Translations under genes and position numbers: made by a program
Shown: piece by piece, positions 25,601 through 40,100 of the stretch
Numbering within the stretch: the first letter of the stretch is position 1
Layout of the letters: each line of letters opens with the position of its first letter
Notes under the pieces: model-generated
Seen by the model: only the letters and a program-made list of their open reading frames with translations
Databases searched by the model: none
Told to the model about the DNA's origin: nothing
Source: Mactra quadrangularis
Lineage: Eukaryota; Mollusca; Bivalvia; Venerida; Mactridae
DNA: 64,000 nt
Reading direction: 5' to 3'
NCBI GenBank assembly: GCA_025267735.1
Contig: CM046307.1
Location: 60,321,395 to 60,385,394, forward strand

Positions 25601-28600
25601 AAATCCAAAATAAACTTTATTTTTGTGTTCGAAAAATGTACTTTCATTTTGTATCATGGTTTGTTATAAAGTAAGACGTGGTATAAAAAACATAGAATTC
25701 GTCTTTGATGCTGTCTAATTAGACGCGCTACGAACCACAATCTCAGGATCGGTTTTATTTACTTGGAAAAAGTCGGGTAAGACTTGGTAAACCAAATACA
25801 ATTTTTTCATGGTTAATAAGTAACGCAACCTGAGGTCTTATATGTATGCGACCACTATATAATGGTTATATCGTCATATCTTAAACGATCCATGCTTAAG
25901 CGCGTGTTATAGGTACTTAAAACGTATTTTTTTATTCTTATGTATGCTTCATTGAGCATATCTTCACTCTTGATAGCTTTTGGTTGTCATTTTGCGGTTT
26001 TTTTAATTTTGTAAGGATAGGAGTTAAATGTAGGGTTATTAATGCTTTCAGTTAGTTCATTGTTAACTAATGGAGCTGTTGCTGCATCGAAGTAAGTAAC
26101 ATTGTTTTATAACAATTTATTTTATTTCTCTCTATACATTACAATAATGTGAAATGAAATTCAACTGTCAATATACAATGAATAATATATAAAATATTAC
26201 AAATATTAAAATATAACATAGATATACAATTTACAATATATGAAAGGTTGACAATTAATTCATGTAAAAGACTTTTGAGTATTTTTAAAAATAATTCATT
26301 TATTTATTTAAGTTTATTTTAAAGGTACTTGTTCACAGATTTGGTTTTTCTATAATTTCAAAACACCATTCAGTGTCAGTAATTGTGACAAAAAATTAAT
26401 TCTTATTATTCTAAGACAAACTGACCTATATGTTGCAAGAAATATACAGTAAAAGTCACAAAAAATGCACTAAAATTGTCTATACCGTGACATACGGGGT
26501 AGATTTTTACTACATGAAACACCACCATTTGTAGTTGTATGTCAATTTGCACTAAACTTGTCATTATGGGAACTCTATTTTCCTGCTTCCAAAAATATTT
26601 TCATACAATTTTGATAGTTTTAGAAAAAATTGATATTTAAGTTGAAATCTGTGAATGAGTACCTTTAATAACAATCAATACTTAAATGAAAATTGTTCTG
26701 TATGTCTTAAAATATTTTTTTTTAAATTATGTGCTTATATAATTTTGACTTTTACTTATGGCTTGTGATGAAAGTATTATATAAACATGGCTATATTGTG
26801 TTTGTCTATAATCATGAATCCATAATTTCCCTTTTTTAAACTGAGTGCCTCTTTAAGCCTATCAAATTTTTAATGAACTTATACATAACGTTATTTCATC
26901 GAGTTACCGCTTACACGTGCTCAAATTGGGAATTCCATGAAGTCAAATGTCGTAGTGATGTTTTCTAAAATACATGTAATTTTGTTTTCCAAAATTACCA
27001 AAAATATTAATGTATGGAACGTATCAATTGTTACTGTTGTCCACGGAATTCATGCGTTCTGTTTTTACTAATATACTTAACAAATTCACAATGTGTTTAT
27101 TTATTTGTTTAAATGTATTTAATCACATATATTTACCATGTAATTTTTGACAATGGAGAGAATATATATGGGCATTATATGCCTTTTATCTTATCCATTA
27201 TTTTTCAATAAAATATGTATTAAATTATAAATTCACAATGGAGACCCACGTAACTTAATTCAAGCATATTTGACACTAATTTGAAAGTCGGTCGCTTGTA
27301 CATTTTGATCTTACCAATCTTCTGTTCAAGAATCCACAGATAACCACACCTTCTCTACGGACGTAATAAGATTGCTACAGTTAAAGTTTTCCTAGAAAAT
27401 CAAACTGTTTTGGTGTAATGATAATAATAATAATGTCTTAATTTAAAGATGAAAACTCATTAAGCGCAAGGCTTATCTACCAGAAGGTTATCTAACAATA
27501 ATGCAAAACAATATAAACAACATATATACATGTAAGAGCATTAAACAAAACACACAAAAAACATGAATTAAACACACACACCCTCACCCACGCACGCACG
27601 CACACACACCCGCACTCACGCACGCATCCCAGCACCCACGCACACGATACACGTTTCGGAGACAAGAACCCATAAGCAAAAATTATCAGACAATGGAAAT
27701 ACAAAAACAAAGTCGAGTGATCTACAATGACAACAATTAAAACAAGGATTCCTTTTTGTGTCGTCTCTATATTTTTTTGTATTGACATTGCTGATTTGAT
27801 ATCGTTTTCCTTAAGTCTCGAGTGTTAATAATTCTTGGTTTTTTTTTTAATTTTAGTTTACAACTACAGATTTTAAACATTATCAATTTAGTATTCCATC
27901 ACTGGTATTTTATGCGTTTAACAATTTTGCGTATATTCGAAACAGCTGTAATAAGTAGCACCTGACTCTTAATTCTATAAGGATTTGCAACAAAATGCTT
28001 TTTGAAGTTTAACAACAGCCCTTAACATTAGCCAATGGTTAAATATCACAATTTCTTTAGAAATAGACATTTTATGAATCTCTAACAACCGCAAAAGAAC
28101 ATTTGATTAGCTTTCACGCGTTTTTATACGCATAAAATGACACGCATACAATGTATGGATTTTAGCGGATGCGGACACGGTCACCCCGGCGGACCACCTT
28201 CACGGAACCATGAAGTGCCGGCCTTACCCCTCGAAAACGGCGCGACCGACGTGGTTCACACATACTTGCTGAAAAAAAAACAATGTATACATACCATAGT
28301 TTGATGACCTTGTAAATGTATGCCAAGTTCACAAGCCATTTATTTTTTTCTATTTAACACATAAGTGTTTTTTTCATGGTTGGGTTGTAATGAGACACCC
28401 AAAAATTTATGGTTATGATAACATTTCAGCTGAAAACTGCACCAACACGCTTGATTGCCGATTATTATGGTCCAATTAATAATTGGAAAGTTTCGTCAAA
28501 TCACGATGATACCTCTATGTTAACTGTAGTATACGACAAATGATACTTTAATTAGGTAATCACTTCAGTGACACAGGTGTTTTTTGTCATTGCGTATTGT

Positions 28601-31600
28601 ATTGGCAAAAATCGTAGTGTTTGTGCTCAAATAAAATTTTGAATTTGAACTTGGTAATGTGCCGACTGTGACAGAATATTCGTTTTTTTATGTAACTTTC
28701 ATAGGTCCGAAGTCCTCTTTTTTGTCCTTTTTTGTCCTGCATTTCTTATTACATTTTGTATTATAGAAATCATAGATTAAGATAACTGACAAAAGTCCCC
28801 TACTGAGAATGACTTCAATTGCTTTTTGCGTGTACATGACTCCTCGTACAGAATAATAATCATTACGAATTATTATACGTACCTTTTTCAATATTATGGA
28901 CGTACATGAATCATGTAAATTAAATAATCTTACATATTTTTTTAACAATGTACCAAAGTACTTTAAACAAAATTAACATTAACCAACTGACTTTAGACCT
29001 TCTTGTTAATCATTGTTCCTATAGATATTACAACATTTACTTGTTTTATACATTAATCATATTTTTTGTATCATTTCTATTGTTTAATCACTATCCCACA
29101 CAGCCTTTGTATTTATATATTATACTTTGATCATTGTCTATTAACATAATATCACAAGTAAAATGTAATGAGCGTGTCAAATAAACTTGTTGATAAAGTG
29201 TTAATGTGCGTAATGAGTATTACTCTCTTTTTATGAACGCTATCCCAAAATAAATATATATTTTGAGATTTTTAGGATTTGAATCTGCGATCAACATAAT
29301 TATATTATAATGCTATGAAGTAAATCTGTGTTACTATTTTGTACTGTGTCGTATATACATGTATAACGTAATCAGGGCTGGAATTTAAGCACGCATACTC
29401 GCAAAATGCGAGTGGATTTTGAAAATTGCGAGTAATTTTTATTTTAACTCGCAAATTTTCCCAAGTTAAAATCGTCGCAAAATATTACCGTCTTAACTAA
29501 TGAGGCTCCGATCAGCATTGAAATGGCCTGATAAATCGATAGTATTAATTAAAGATTCATCCTTAATAAGGTCAATATTCTTTGTCTATCGTTTATCTAT
29601 GCCCTTGTTCTATCTACAGTTAAATATAGTACTATTATGTTGCATATAAGAATATAAATAATATATGCTATTAAAATTTTGAGATAAAATGCAATTGATT
29701 TTTTCATTTTGCGAGTTGAAATAAAAATTAACTCGCAAAAAATTGCAAGTCCAGTTGTTGTTTAATTCGAGCACTGAACGTAATGTTAATTGCATTATGT
29801 TTTTTATATTTCAGATTACTGAATATCCACGAGTCACAAGCAAGAGGTTTAAAAACAATAACATAATTATATAATCATGATAAAGAAAAGAAATAAGAAA
29901 AAAGACTTTTTATGGATGTTTTTAATATCTGTAACATTGATAGTTTATATGGTTTTAGTTACACCTGAAAATGAATGGACAAACAATCAGATTGTTGTTG
30001 AAAAGAAACCACGTGTCAATGTTGTCGCTAGGACAACGAATAAAATAGTTGATTGGAAAATGATAAACGTTGTAGAAAAAGTACGTGAAGAAGTAGAATA
30101 TATTCATAACATAAATTATGAAATACAAGAAAGAGACCAATGCGTAAAAAATCTTCCAGATGTCATGATAGTGGGAGTAGCAAAATGTGGAACAATGGAA
30201 TTAGTTGACTTTATGTCCATCCATCCCAATATAGTGTCCAAGAAAAACCCATATCAATTTCCGTCTGAAGTATTTAGAAACACTACTGGTCACTTTAAGA
30301 TAATTAAGGAAATGCCGTGTAAATACAGTGACCAATTAAGTGTATTGAAAGCTGATTCATTTCTGGGAGAGCCTGAAAAACCACAAGAACTCTTCAATAT
30401 GAATCCTAATTTAAAAATAATTGCCATGGTGCGTGAACCAGCAGCACGGCTTTTATCAGACTTGACATTTTTCATGGAAAATACATTAAACAGAACCCAG
30501 ATTAAAGATTCAAAGGAATTGAAGGAATTTATTCGTAAAATTAAAAACGAGCCTGAGGAGGAAGCCATCTTTCAAGTAAGACAATCTATATATGATGAAG
30601 GCATTCAACGATATCTAGAAGTGTTTCGTGAGGACCAGATTTTGATTATTGATTCCGATGAGTTCAAATCTAACGCTATAAAAGTTTTAAATATTGTTGA
30701 ACAGTTTCTTGGCATTAAAAGTTTTATTTCTGACGAACATTTAGTTTATAATGAAGAAAAACAATTTTATTGTATTCGAAAAATGACTTTGAAACAAACA
30801 ATGGTTTGTTACGGTGTTAACCGTGGAAGAATGGAGACTAGAGTTATATTTGATAAATCCGACATTAAAGCCTTACAAAATTACTATAGGCCACATTCGG
30901 AGAACCTCTTCCGGATCCTTGGTAGACGATTTGATTGGTTTGATTAAAGTGATACATTTTAATACATGTATTTTATTAGTTTAAAACTAAGTCATTGTTG
31001 TTTAATTTGTATTTTTTTTTGGGGGGGGGGGGGGAGATGTATTCTTTTTTATCATATAAAAAGACAGCTGTTTTAATCAAGTTCTACTTTTGGTTACTCT
31101 CAAGTCAAGTCAAGTGTGATTATTCATAGTCGGTCGTTTGCCTAATGGCTGGACCAACTTTGGTTACTCTTCGGTTCTATTACATATAAAATAGCATGCA
31201 TTTGTATATGTTCTGCGATGTTAATTGTTTCATAATTGTAGTGAGCTACACCACAGTGTTCATAAATGATTTACTGTATTTGTACATATCACTTGTTGAC
31301 AGCTCAAAGTTTTACCTGTATCGCGTCTTCAGTGCATGTAGTCCTACAATGTTATAAAGGAATTATATCTTCGTATAAAGAATCTATGTGGTTAATAAAG
31401 GGATCGTATGAACAGATAATCCTGCATGTTTAAAAAGTTAAACAACAGCCATAAAAGCACATTCGACTAGATATGACCTTTCTGTGTTGGTGCGCTGTAA
31501 AACCCAAACAAACAAACAAACAAAACATTCGGGTTTAATATTTGGCATGATATAATTTTTTAACTGGCGACGATTGTCAGAATGATTTATTCAATACCTT

Positions 31601-34600
31601 CAGTGCTTTGATCAGCATTGCACGCCATTACCTAAATTCTATATCAATGATGTGCATTACTTGCAACTAGATGTAATGCTCACTCCCACACATTATTGCG
31701 ATCTTATTACTGCTGTTAGTACAATGTAATGTTGTTGTTTTACCACAAAGTAATTCTGGTTGTTATTACATTTTATAAGTTAAATCAAAGATATAGCTAT
31801 CATCTCCTTGAAATAAATATTAAAGTAACAGTCGACCGTGACAATGTATGATCAGTAAAATGGAAGAATACCAAAGACATAAAAGACGAAATTGAATCTG
31901 ACCAGGCGCGTAGCAGCTGGGGCCGCGACCGCGGCCCCAATATCCTGGCAAGCAGCGGCAATGGGGTCGTAAGTTATTTTTTCATGACCCATAGTGGTGT
32001 TAAATCTTGAGGTCTCGCTACACGTCTAAAACCAGTCGACCGATGTTTGATATCCATGTCTTTGTGAACAATTATTCTCGGTCACTTTTATATCAAATTT
32101 GATTTGGGTTAAAAGATTACTGATAATTCTGGGAAAGTTCCTATAGTAAAAGCATCTCTATGTTTGCAACTTCCATTTCCGAAAACAAACAAGCATCTAA
32201 AAAACCTGGATGTTGGATAAAATCCATTTGTAAAACATGGCATTTTTAGAAAAATCGGACCAGTGCTCAGTCACCTTGTTTTTAAGTCAAATATATAGAT
32301 GTAAATATGTTAACATTTTGTTGTAAACGGGTAAATTATTGATAAAATATTATACATTTATGTAAATGATGATATTTCTTGAATTATTTTACAAATTATT
32401 AGTGAATAAGATGGAGCTGTTCAAACACGATTTTTTAGCGATAACAGAAGGTGCTATCAAGCGTCTAGATGAACATGATTTAGGGTTTTCCGCAAGTGTT
32501 TGACAGATAGCCCCAAAAAATAGATACAAGTCACGAGGTTTCCATTTATATTTATTGAAATATATATGGGTGACCGAGCATAGGTAGTTGACTCTATGTG
32601 CTTTATATAAGAACATTTACAAGTATCTTATATGCTGATTATTAAAAAGATGTTTGTTTGTTAAAAACCCTTGTTTTCTTTGTTTTATCTATGTAAAGAA
32701 AAGCGAGTCCCTGTCCCTTAATAGATGCAAGTCCTTGGTACCATCAGAGATCCCTGGTACTATTCACTCGAATTTAAAAGAAACTAGGTTCACTTAGGAA
32801 CAGAGTCAATTTGAAGCTTGATGTTGATATATGTAAAAGAAGGCCACCGAGTCTAGGTTTAAGTAACCCCCAAGTCAAAGTTCAAATTCTCCATGACAAA
32901 CTGTTGGTTTGATCAAATTTGGAAGCTTATGTCTTGAAAAATGCAAACCTATGTCAATTGGTCTATTTAAAAGTATATAAATAGCCTATTAAACTTTATA
33001 GTACAAAGATTTGTTCACAAACAAGAGGTACTGAAAGTGCTGGAATTCGAGTTTCAGAGGCTTACATACACAAAAAAATTCGACAGGCGTAAGCGGACAC
33101 TCCGTCCGTACCCACCCATCTGCGACCCCAATATTCCACTTGATGGATTTTTTCCAATTTTATTAACTGATACACCCTTAAACAAATTTTAACAAGCATT
33201 TCCTGGCATCAATCTTTTATACAAGAACCTTACGACACCATATTAAGCCACGTACATTACTTTGGAAAAAAAGAAATAAACGAAAAAATAATACATATTC
33301 TTCGATTTTAGTCGAGTCGATTTTTTATACTTCAGATTTTAATATTTGGTCACTTGGTATGTCCATCCTGCTGTATATATATTATATGGTAATTTGTGTT
33401 TATTCTGTTTATTGTATATCAATGTTAAATTATGCTCTAAATGTACCAGATATTTTACATTTCATAAATGTAATATTTATGCCATGATTCAAATGAATAT
33501 TTCATAATAATCGTGTATTTTTGCGCTGCTTAAATATTTAAATGATGCTTTCAATGTACATGTAGTTTGCATTTCATGCAATAAATTAATGTTGTAATAG
33601 TGTCATGCTTTTGATTTATGTATTTTATTTCCCATTGTTTTCAAATAAATGATTCAAGTACATTGTAGTCTATGTTAGGTTTTTTTTTACAAACATGTTC
33701 ATGTTCATGTACATTTTCTACTCCGGTGTTAAACGCCGCTGTCAACATATTTTGGCAGTCAATTGACCTAAGACGGAACTCAAATTTGTGGGGTTTTCCG
33801 TTCGTGCACTGGCAGTTCAAACACATTTTGTTACACATTATTGCTGAAAAGCACGAAATGCGGATTAAACCCTATTGTTCTTTCTTTGTACACATATTTT
33901 CATTGTGACGGTAAACGTTTGGTTGTGCCGCATTTAGGAAACCCCAAATATTTGAATCCCTAGAATAGACTATTGCACTAACAGGCGTTTTACAGTATTC
34001 CAATGCATTTTACCCATTCTGAAGACTTTGGTAAGTTTACATGTGTAAGGGAATGAAAAGCAACAATTTTACAAATTTCCGAAGTAAGTAACACCCTGGT
34101 TACACTTACGTCGGACTTAAATCGGTCCTCAATCGGTAAATTATTTCTCTCACCCGATCGGTTGTCATCGGTAACCGCATTTCAGACTTAATGTGTAACC
34201 GGTTATCGGCGATGGGGATTGGTGATAGATCGGTTGTTTCTTTTTTCCAGTTAAGAACGGAACCGACGAACACCGATTTAGAACCGAGGTCTCCTATCAG
34301 TCGCCGATGTATCACTTATCACAAGCTATTGGGAAAAGATGAGTTTCATCGGCGAAAACATACTGTCTTCCCATCGGTGATTCATATTTGTACGTCGGAG
34401 GCTGTAACGTAGTAAGCTAGATTATGCTAGGTTTACATCTGGCCACGATTACCACGATGTCTCCGATTCCAGAGCATCGTGGCGAACGTAACAGAGCGTG
34501 GAGTCGAATCGGGGGGATCGTGGGGGAGCGTAACGGAACGTGGTTGAATCGGGGACATCGTGGGCATCGGGACAGATTTTAAATCAAACTTAAATTTCAC

Positions 34601-37128
34601 CACGATTGCCCCTATTCATTTTCTAATCGTGACAAAGCGTGGCCTTCGTAACAAAACGTAACGGAACGTACCGAAGCGTAACAGAACGTAACAGAACGTG
34701 GAGTACAATCGCAACAGATCGGGACCAGCGTGGACACATTTTTTCATCCCGCGTCGCTGGGAAAGAATTATTTCTTGTTTAAATATCAAATCGTGACGTA
34801 AAACGTGGTCATTTGTCTCAAATCGTAGGTCAAAACGCAGGAGATCGCAACAAAGCGGCTTTGTCGTGGGAGATCTTAACAGGACGTAACGGAACGTGGT
34901 GGAGCGTGGAAGCCAATCGTGTTGATCGCAACAAAGCGTAACAGAAAGTGATGCAAATCGTGGGCTCGATCGTAGCAAAGCGCAGTAGAGCGCAACAAAA
35001 CGTGCTGATTTCGTAAGGAAGCGTAACAGAACGTGGAGTATACCATTTAATCGTAGAGCTCCCCGATTTTTTAGCCTCTGGCTAATCGGGGAGATCGTGG
35101 CCAGATGTAAACCTAGCATTAGTCCGTACTTTTATGTCTTATGTAAGTTTTAATAAATGGACAGTAGAGGTCAACAACTACTTAACTAAGATACACCTAG
35201 ATCATTACATGGTCAATATATTATATTATCATCTACGTCAGAAGGACTGTAAAAATCAAAGTGTTGATTATGTTGATAAAAGTCCATTAATAATGTAATA
35301 CTATATTGTAAACAATTATGTTGGAAACCTTATAAAAGAGCTCGCACAGTTGTGCGGTGTGCGACTTTGATATGTGACTCTAATTTTTAAACATTTCAAA
35401 AATCCCGATCGGTTAGTTTTCACCGATGAAACTCATCTTTTCCCAAAGGCTAGTGCTAAGTGATAAATTGGCGGCTAATCGGAGACATCGGTCCTAGATT
35501 GGTGTCCGTCGGTTCCGTTCTTAACTGGAAAAAAACGAGCAACCGATCTATCACCAACCTCCATGTGTAACCGGGCCCTAAGCTTGAGTTCGACTAGACG
35601 AGTTATAAATCAAATGAAACAATGACTGTGTCTTCGATTTCAAATAGGATATACTGGGATGAGAGGACTGCCTCTCTCTCTGTCAAAACATACTTTGTTT
35701 TATATGATTGCATTACTGCTTAAAATAAGGGGTCCCTTTAAAAGTGATGTTTCAACGCCTTTGGGGATGTATTAAGGGCCCTTTAAAGGTGATGTTTCGA
35801 CACCTTTAGGAAATTGTCTGGTTAACAGCGGCGTTATGTTACACTGTTCAGGACAAGTTTGGTTTATAGTAGCATCATGTTATACTGTTCAGGACAACAA
35901 CTTTCAATATCAAATCAATAAACACAAATGTAAAAATAAAGTCGAATCATGAACTAAGATTAATGTAGGTCTTATACACTTGATATATCAAAAACAAAAA
36001 TGCACAATCACACTATATAACATCATGTGTGAAAAATTTTATTTTGTTTTATGTTATTGTATATATTTATGGTCGAGGGTTTTTGCTTATTTTTTATTGT
36101 TATTATTAATCTTTTTTGTACAACGCCATTGAATATGTAATATAGAAATAGGCGTTTAATCAAATGAAGAAGTTTAAGTTTATACTGTAATTCTGTAATT
36201 TTAGAATCAATATATTTCAATATGTACATGTATAGTGCATCCAAAAGAATTCGGTCTGGAATAAAATGACTATCAATCATACATGTTTTTATTTCAGAGC
36301 GTTGTTTACATCACAAGAGGCCCCGGAGGATGATCCATTTGCTGGCATCGATGCATTGAAACAAGTATGCAAATTTAGTAAAATGACATTCTAATCAATT
36401 AATAATAGAACGAGTAGTGTTACAATAGTTATTTGGCCTTATTAGATAAAGCGATTGGTAAATCTATATGGAAATAAGCTCTTAATTTATTTATTGATTT
36501 ATACGGAGCCCCTAAAGTGACATTTTGAAATACTTTTTTATTTTCACAACTATTTCGTTTAAACGTAACATTATTTCGAAAAAACGAAATAATTATTTTG
36601 AAAAAACGAAATAATTATTTCGAAAAAACGAAATAATATTATTTCGAAAAATCGAAATAATTATTTCGTTTAAACGTAATATTATTTCTGTAACGCTCCA
36701 CATTAAAATGAGTTTAGTCACGGTCGCGGTGCAGAGGTAGGGATACGAGAATTTCAAATCTAATCGTCGCAATTGTCCTGACAATGAAAGTCGCAACGAA
36801 GACGCTAGCAGCGCTACAAGCGTTTTTCTATATTTTTAAAATATGACTTTTATTTATCATTACTTACTGCTAGAACATCTAACCACAGGATTCAAAACTA
36901 TGAAATATGGCCCAAAACTTTATGTTGTGCATTAACAAAATTTACCACTGTCTCTATTGACCAACAATTGGCATAATGAACTATGAGCGTGATTATTTAT
37001 CATGCCACGTATGGATAAATTAAAAAAGTCTGATACCTCACATATGAATGGAATGTTGATTTTTCTGTTATGTTGAATAGTAGAGATTGTATGAAGTGGG
37101 TATAGTAAAAAAAATTATTAATAATAAT

Positions 37129-37174
<46 letters not shown>

Positions 37175-40100
37175 TTAATAATAATAGTAAATTTCATGTT
37201 ATATGATACATTCTATATTCAAATAATAAGGTGTCCATACTGCATGATCAACACTATGATGTATTTTTTCAATAAAGGTATCCAACGGAAAAGATCAGAT
37301 ATTATTCATTGGAATCACGTGCGGCTTATCAGCACCATATGTCGCCGGACAATTGGAATATTGTATGGACAACCCTGGCTTTATACCAGTTCTTGTTGGC
37401 TTCAATCCGGAACATTTAGCTCGGTATATATATTTTGTTCTTATACAGTGCCATCAAAAAGTACTTGAAAAAAAATCTAGTTTTTTTAGTAACTGATTCA
37501 CGTTTATCCAACGAAAAAGCAAATCAAACAGTTATCTTAGCAAATTCCAACTTCAGCATTAATTAGTTTTTTTTCAGCATATGATTCAATCCGTGATACA
37601 TGAATACTCTTTAATTCTTGTAAAATTATTTGCGGTGTATATCATCAATTTTTACACCTGTTTCATTTGTCTCAGAACTTTTGGAAGGCACTGTAAAATG
37701 TTATACAGTCGTAGACAAAATATCAAACATGGCCGTATTTCAGTTAGTACGCTGTACCTCAAATCTAACGATCCATTTTCGACTCGTGATCAAAATGGGT
37801 CATACATTTCCTAGACATCTTGACAATACTATCAATGTTTGTATCATTATGATTATTTTCTCCGTTTTGAAAGGTCAGTGGGTGCTGGTAAAAAAGAAGC
37901 CCATGCATGTTGGCCAGCGGCCTGGTCAAAAATAATATCTAAGTGTAAAATCCAACTTATCGAATAGACATAAGTATCACGTGATGTTGAGATAGAAAAC
38001 GGTCCGCTATTGTTGTTTAGTTTATACTAATTTATTTTAGCTCGATTGTGAAACTAGTTATTACAACTTAGATAAATCACTTTCGAGTCCGCTTCCTGGT
38101 CCCCTAGTATTGAGCTAGTACGATAATGTTTCTTGCTCAAGGAAAAAACGGGGTAGGTTTTGGATGGATGGGATTTGAACCGACGCGGAGTTGGCTATCC
38201 AATGATTACCAGTCCAACGTCGTAACCGCTCGGCCACGCCCGCTCCTTCTTGTTTACTGCCTGAGAAAACTGTCTTTAGCAAGAAAAAAAAACGACGATG
38301 GAAAACGTAATGGATGGATATATTTGTATTAATCGATTCTTCATTATATTCTCAGCATCTTGGCACTCTGAATCGTACTTTGAATAAACCCCCTCCATAA
38401 GTTACATAATGTCAAGCTTATACAATATACATATATTGTAATAGGATTATTGCAAAATGTTATGTTTATGAAGTGGAAAATTATAACTTTTTATGTGTTT
38501 ATTATGATGTGAATCTTGTCTAGTCATGTTACATTAAACATTTAATGCTTTTCAGAGACATTAAAATAGAAAAATGGGACAAAACTTTTCTACAAGGTAT
38601 AAGTTTACATTGAGTTAGATTAATTGGGCTAAATATGTCCGCTTTGTCAAAACTTGCTTGGTCATTTTCTGTCACCATAAGAAAACTTGCATTGGGCGTT
38701 TTGTCTATTATGTCATAAGGAGAGTGTCGTCTATCATGTCAAATCTTTGTTTTAGTTAAAATATTCTAATTGACATTGTATTTTTTAAACAAAAGTATAT
38801 TCGTAGCACATACATTTAAAGTTTCAAAACGGTCTGTCTGCAAGTTCTCACAACTTAGTTACTGGTATGCCAAATCTCGTATGGGACAATGTGTCTGAAC
38901 GTGACATTTAGTCATTCATGTTATTTCTTTGACCATCAAGATGGCGTTCCAATAAAATACACTGGATTTAGATTTAAACAAACGCCACAAGAAACACTTT
39001 AATTTTTGTGCTCAATACTATCAGTAAAAAAAGCTACATAAGGACGATAACTCCTGGTAGTACGGTATATGATCAGATTATCGGCATTATCAACCTTGAT
39101 TTCACGTTCACAGCATGGCCAACTACTTATACTGTTACATGTTTTAATGTACATCAGTAGCCTGTTCAATTACCCCTAACGTTCCAAAACGTTCTGTAAC
39201 GTTACATTTAGAACTCCTCGGCCATTCGCTGCGAATAATCTCGGACATTTTTAGACGCTATTTTGAAACCACTGGTGTTAAAGTAAACAAATATACGATC
39301 GTTTAGGCGATGAGTGATGTTTCGTTTTTAGTCCATAAATTTTGAAACATCACTCATTGCCTTAACGATCGTATATCTGTTTATTAGATAAGATCATTCG
39401 CAGAGAATGACCGAGGAGTTCCGAATGTAACGTTACGGAACGTTTTGGTACGTTTAGGGTGATTGAACAGAATACTGTTGTATTGTTTTAGTTGTCAATC
39501 GTTTGAAGATATGGTCACGTGATAATCACCATGGTTACATCATTAATCCAGTTGTAGGGGTAAGTATTGTAACTCATAAAAACGAAATGATTTTTTTTTC
39601 TGAAATCGACTCTTAAGGGCTAGAATGGGTCTGATTTTGCTATCAACGGATCCACAAGACCCGACAAGACACTTTAAAGTATACGTAGTCATATTCGCCA
39701 GCTAAGGACAAACATCGTCAGGTCAAAAGTTGGCTTAGGCCACAACGAGTTGATCATATGTTCTATAGATTCGCTCGCACCTTAATTTTGACTGTTTTTA
39801 TACGTACTAAGCTTTTTTTATTACTTTCGAAATTTGTAGATATTTCTTGAACGTTTTTACTTTGCATCATTATTTTTATACTTTGTTATTAAATAGCTAT
39901 GAAATAAGATCAGTTACAGCACAAATTGTCCGTGAATAATAATAATAAATGTAATGCGATAGAAATTTTAGCTAAATCATTTCCAACAATTTGTTTTAAA
40001 AGCCATTTAACACTTCATGTATACTAAAGATATATTTAAGAAAACCAAAGCAAGGCAGTAAACACATCTCCATTATCGTATCGGTCTACAAAATCAGTGG

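Larger units (their letters stand above)
25047..36297 (+). other. GCKR intron 5, 11.25 kb
   Basis: Largest intron. It holds the candidate cassette exon (26056), a CA-rich simple repeat (27570-27650), the hAT-like MITE (29373), the nested sulfotransferase gene (29877-30947), a G-run at 31020-31034 and nested Harbinger-like elements (34092-35578). In the rest (26100-27490, 27800-29360, 31100-34080, 35600-36290) I see only AT-rich sequence and short repeat scraps such as the family B SINE tail at 31478-31527. Confidence 0.7.

Noticed and set aside
27492..27788. 98-codon minus-strand frame rich in Cys, Val and Arg
   Set aside because: Produced by the CA/CACG simple repeat.
33641..33908. Overlapping open frames, the minus one with several cysteines (CxxCxC-like)
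   Set aside because: No splice signals or family match, and the cysteine spacing does not fit a domain I know.
34616..35119. 167-codon minus-strand open frame
   Set aside because: Lies wholly inside the Harbinger-like MITE, includes its terminal inverted repeat, and reflects the repeated CGTAACAGAACG words.
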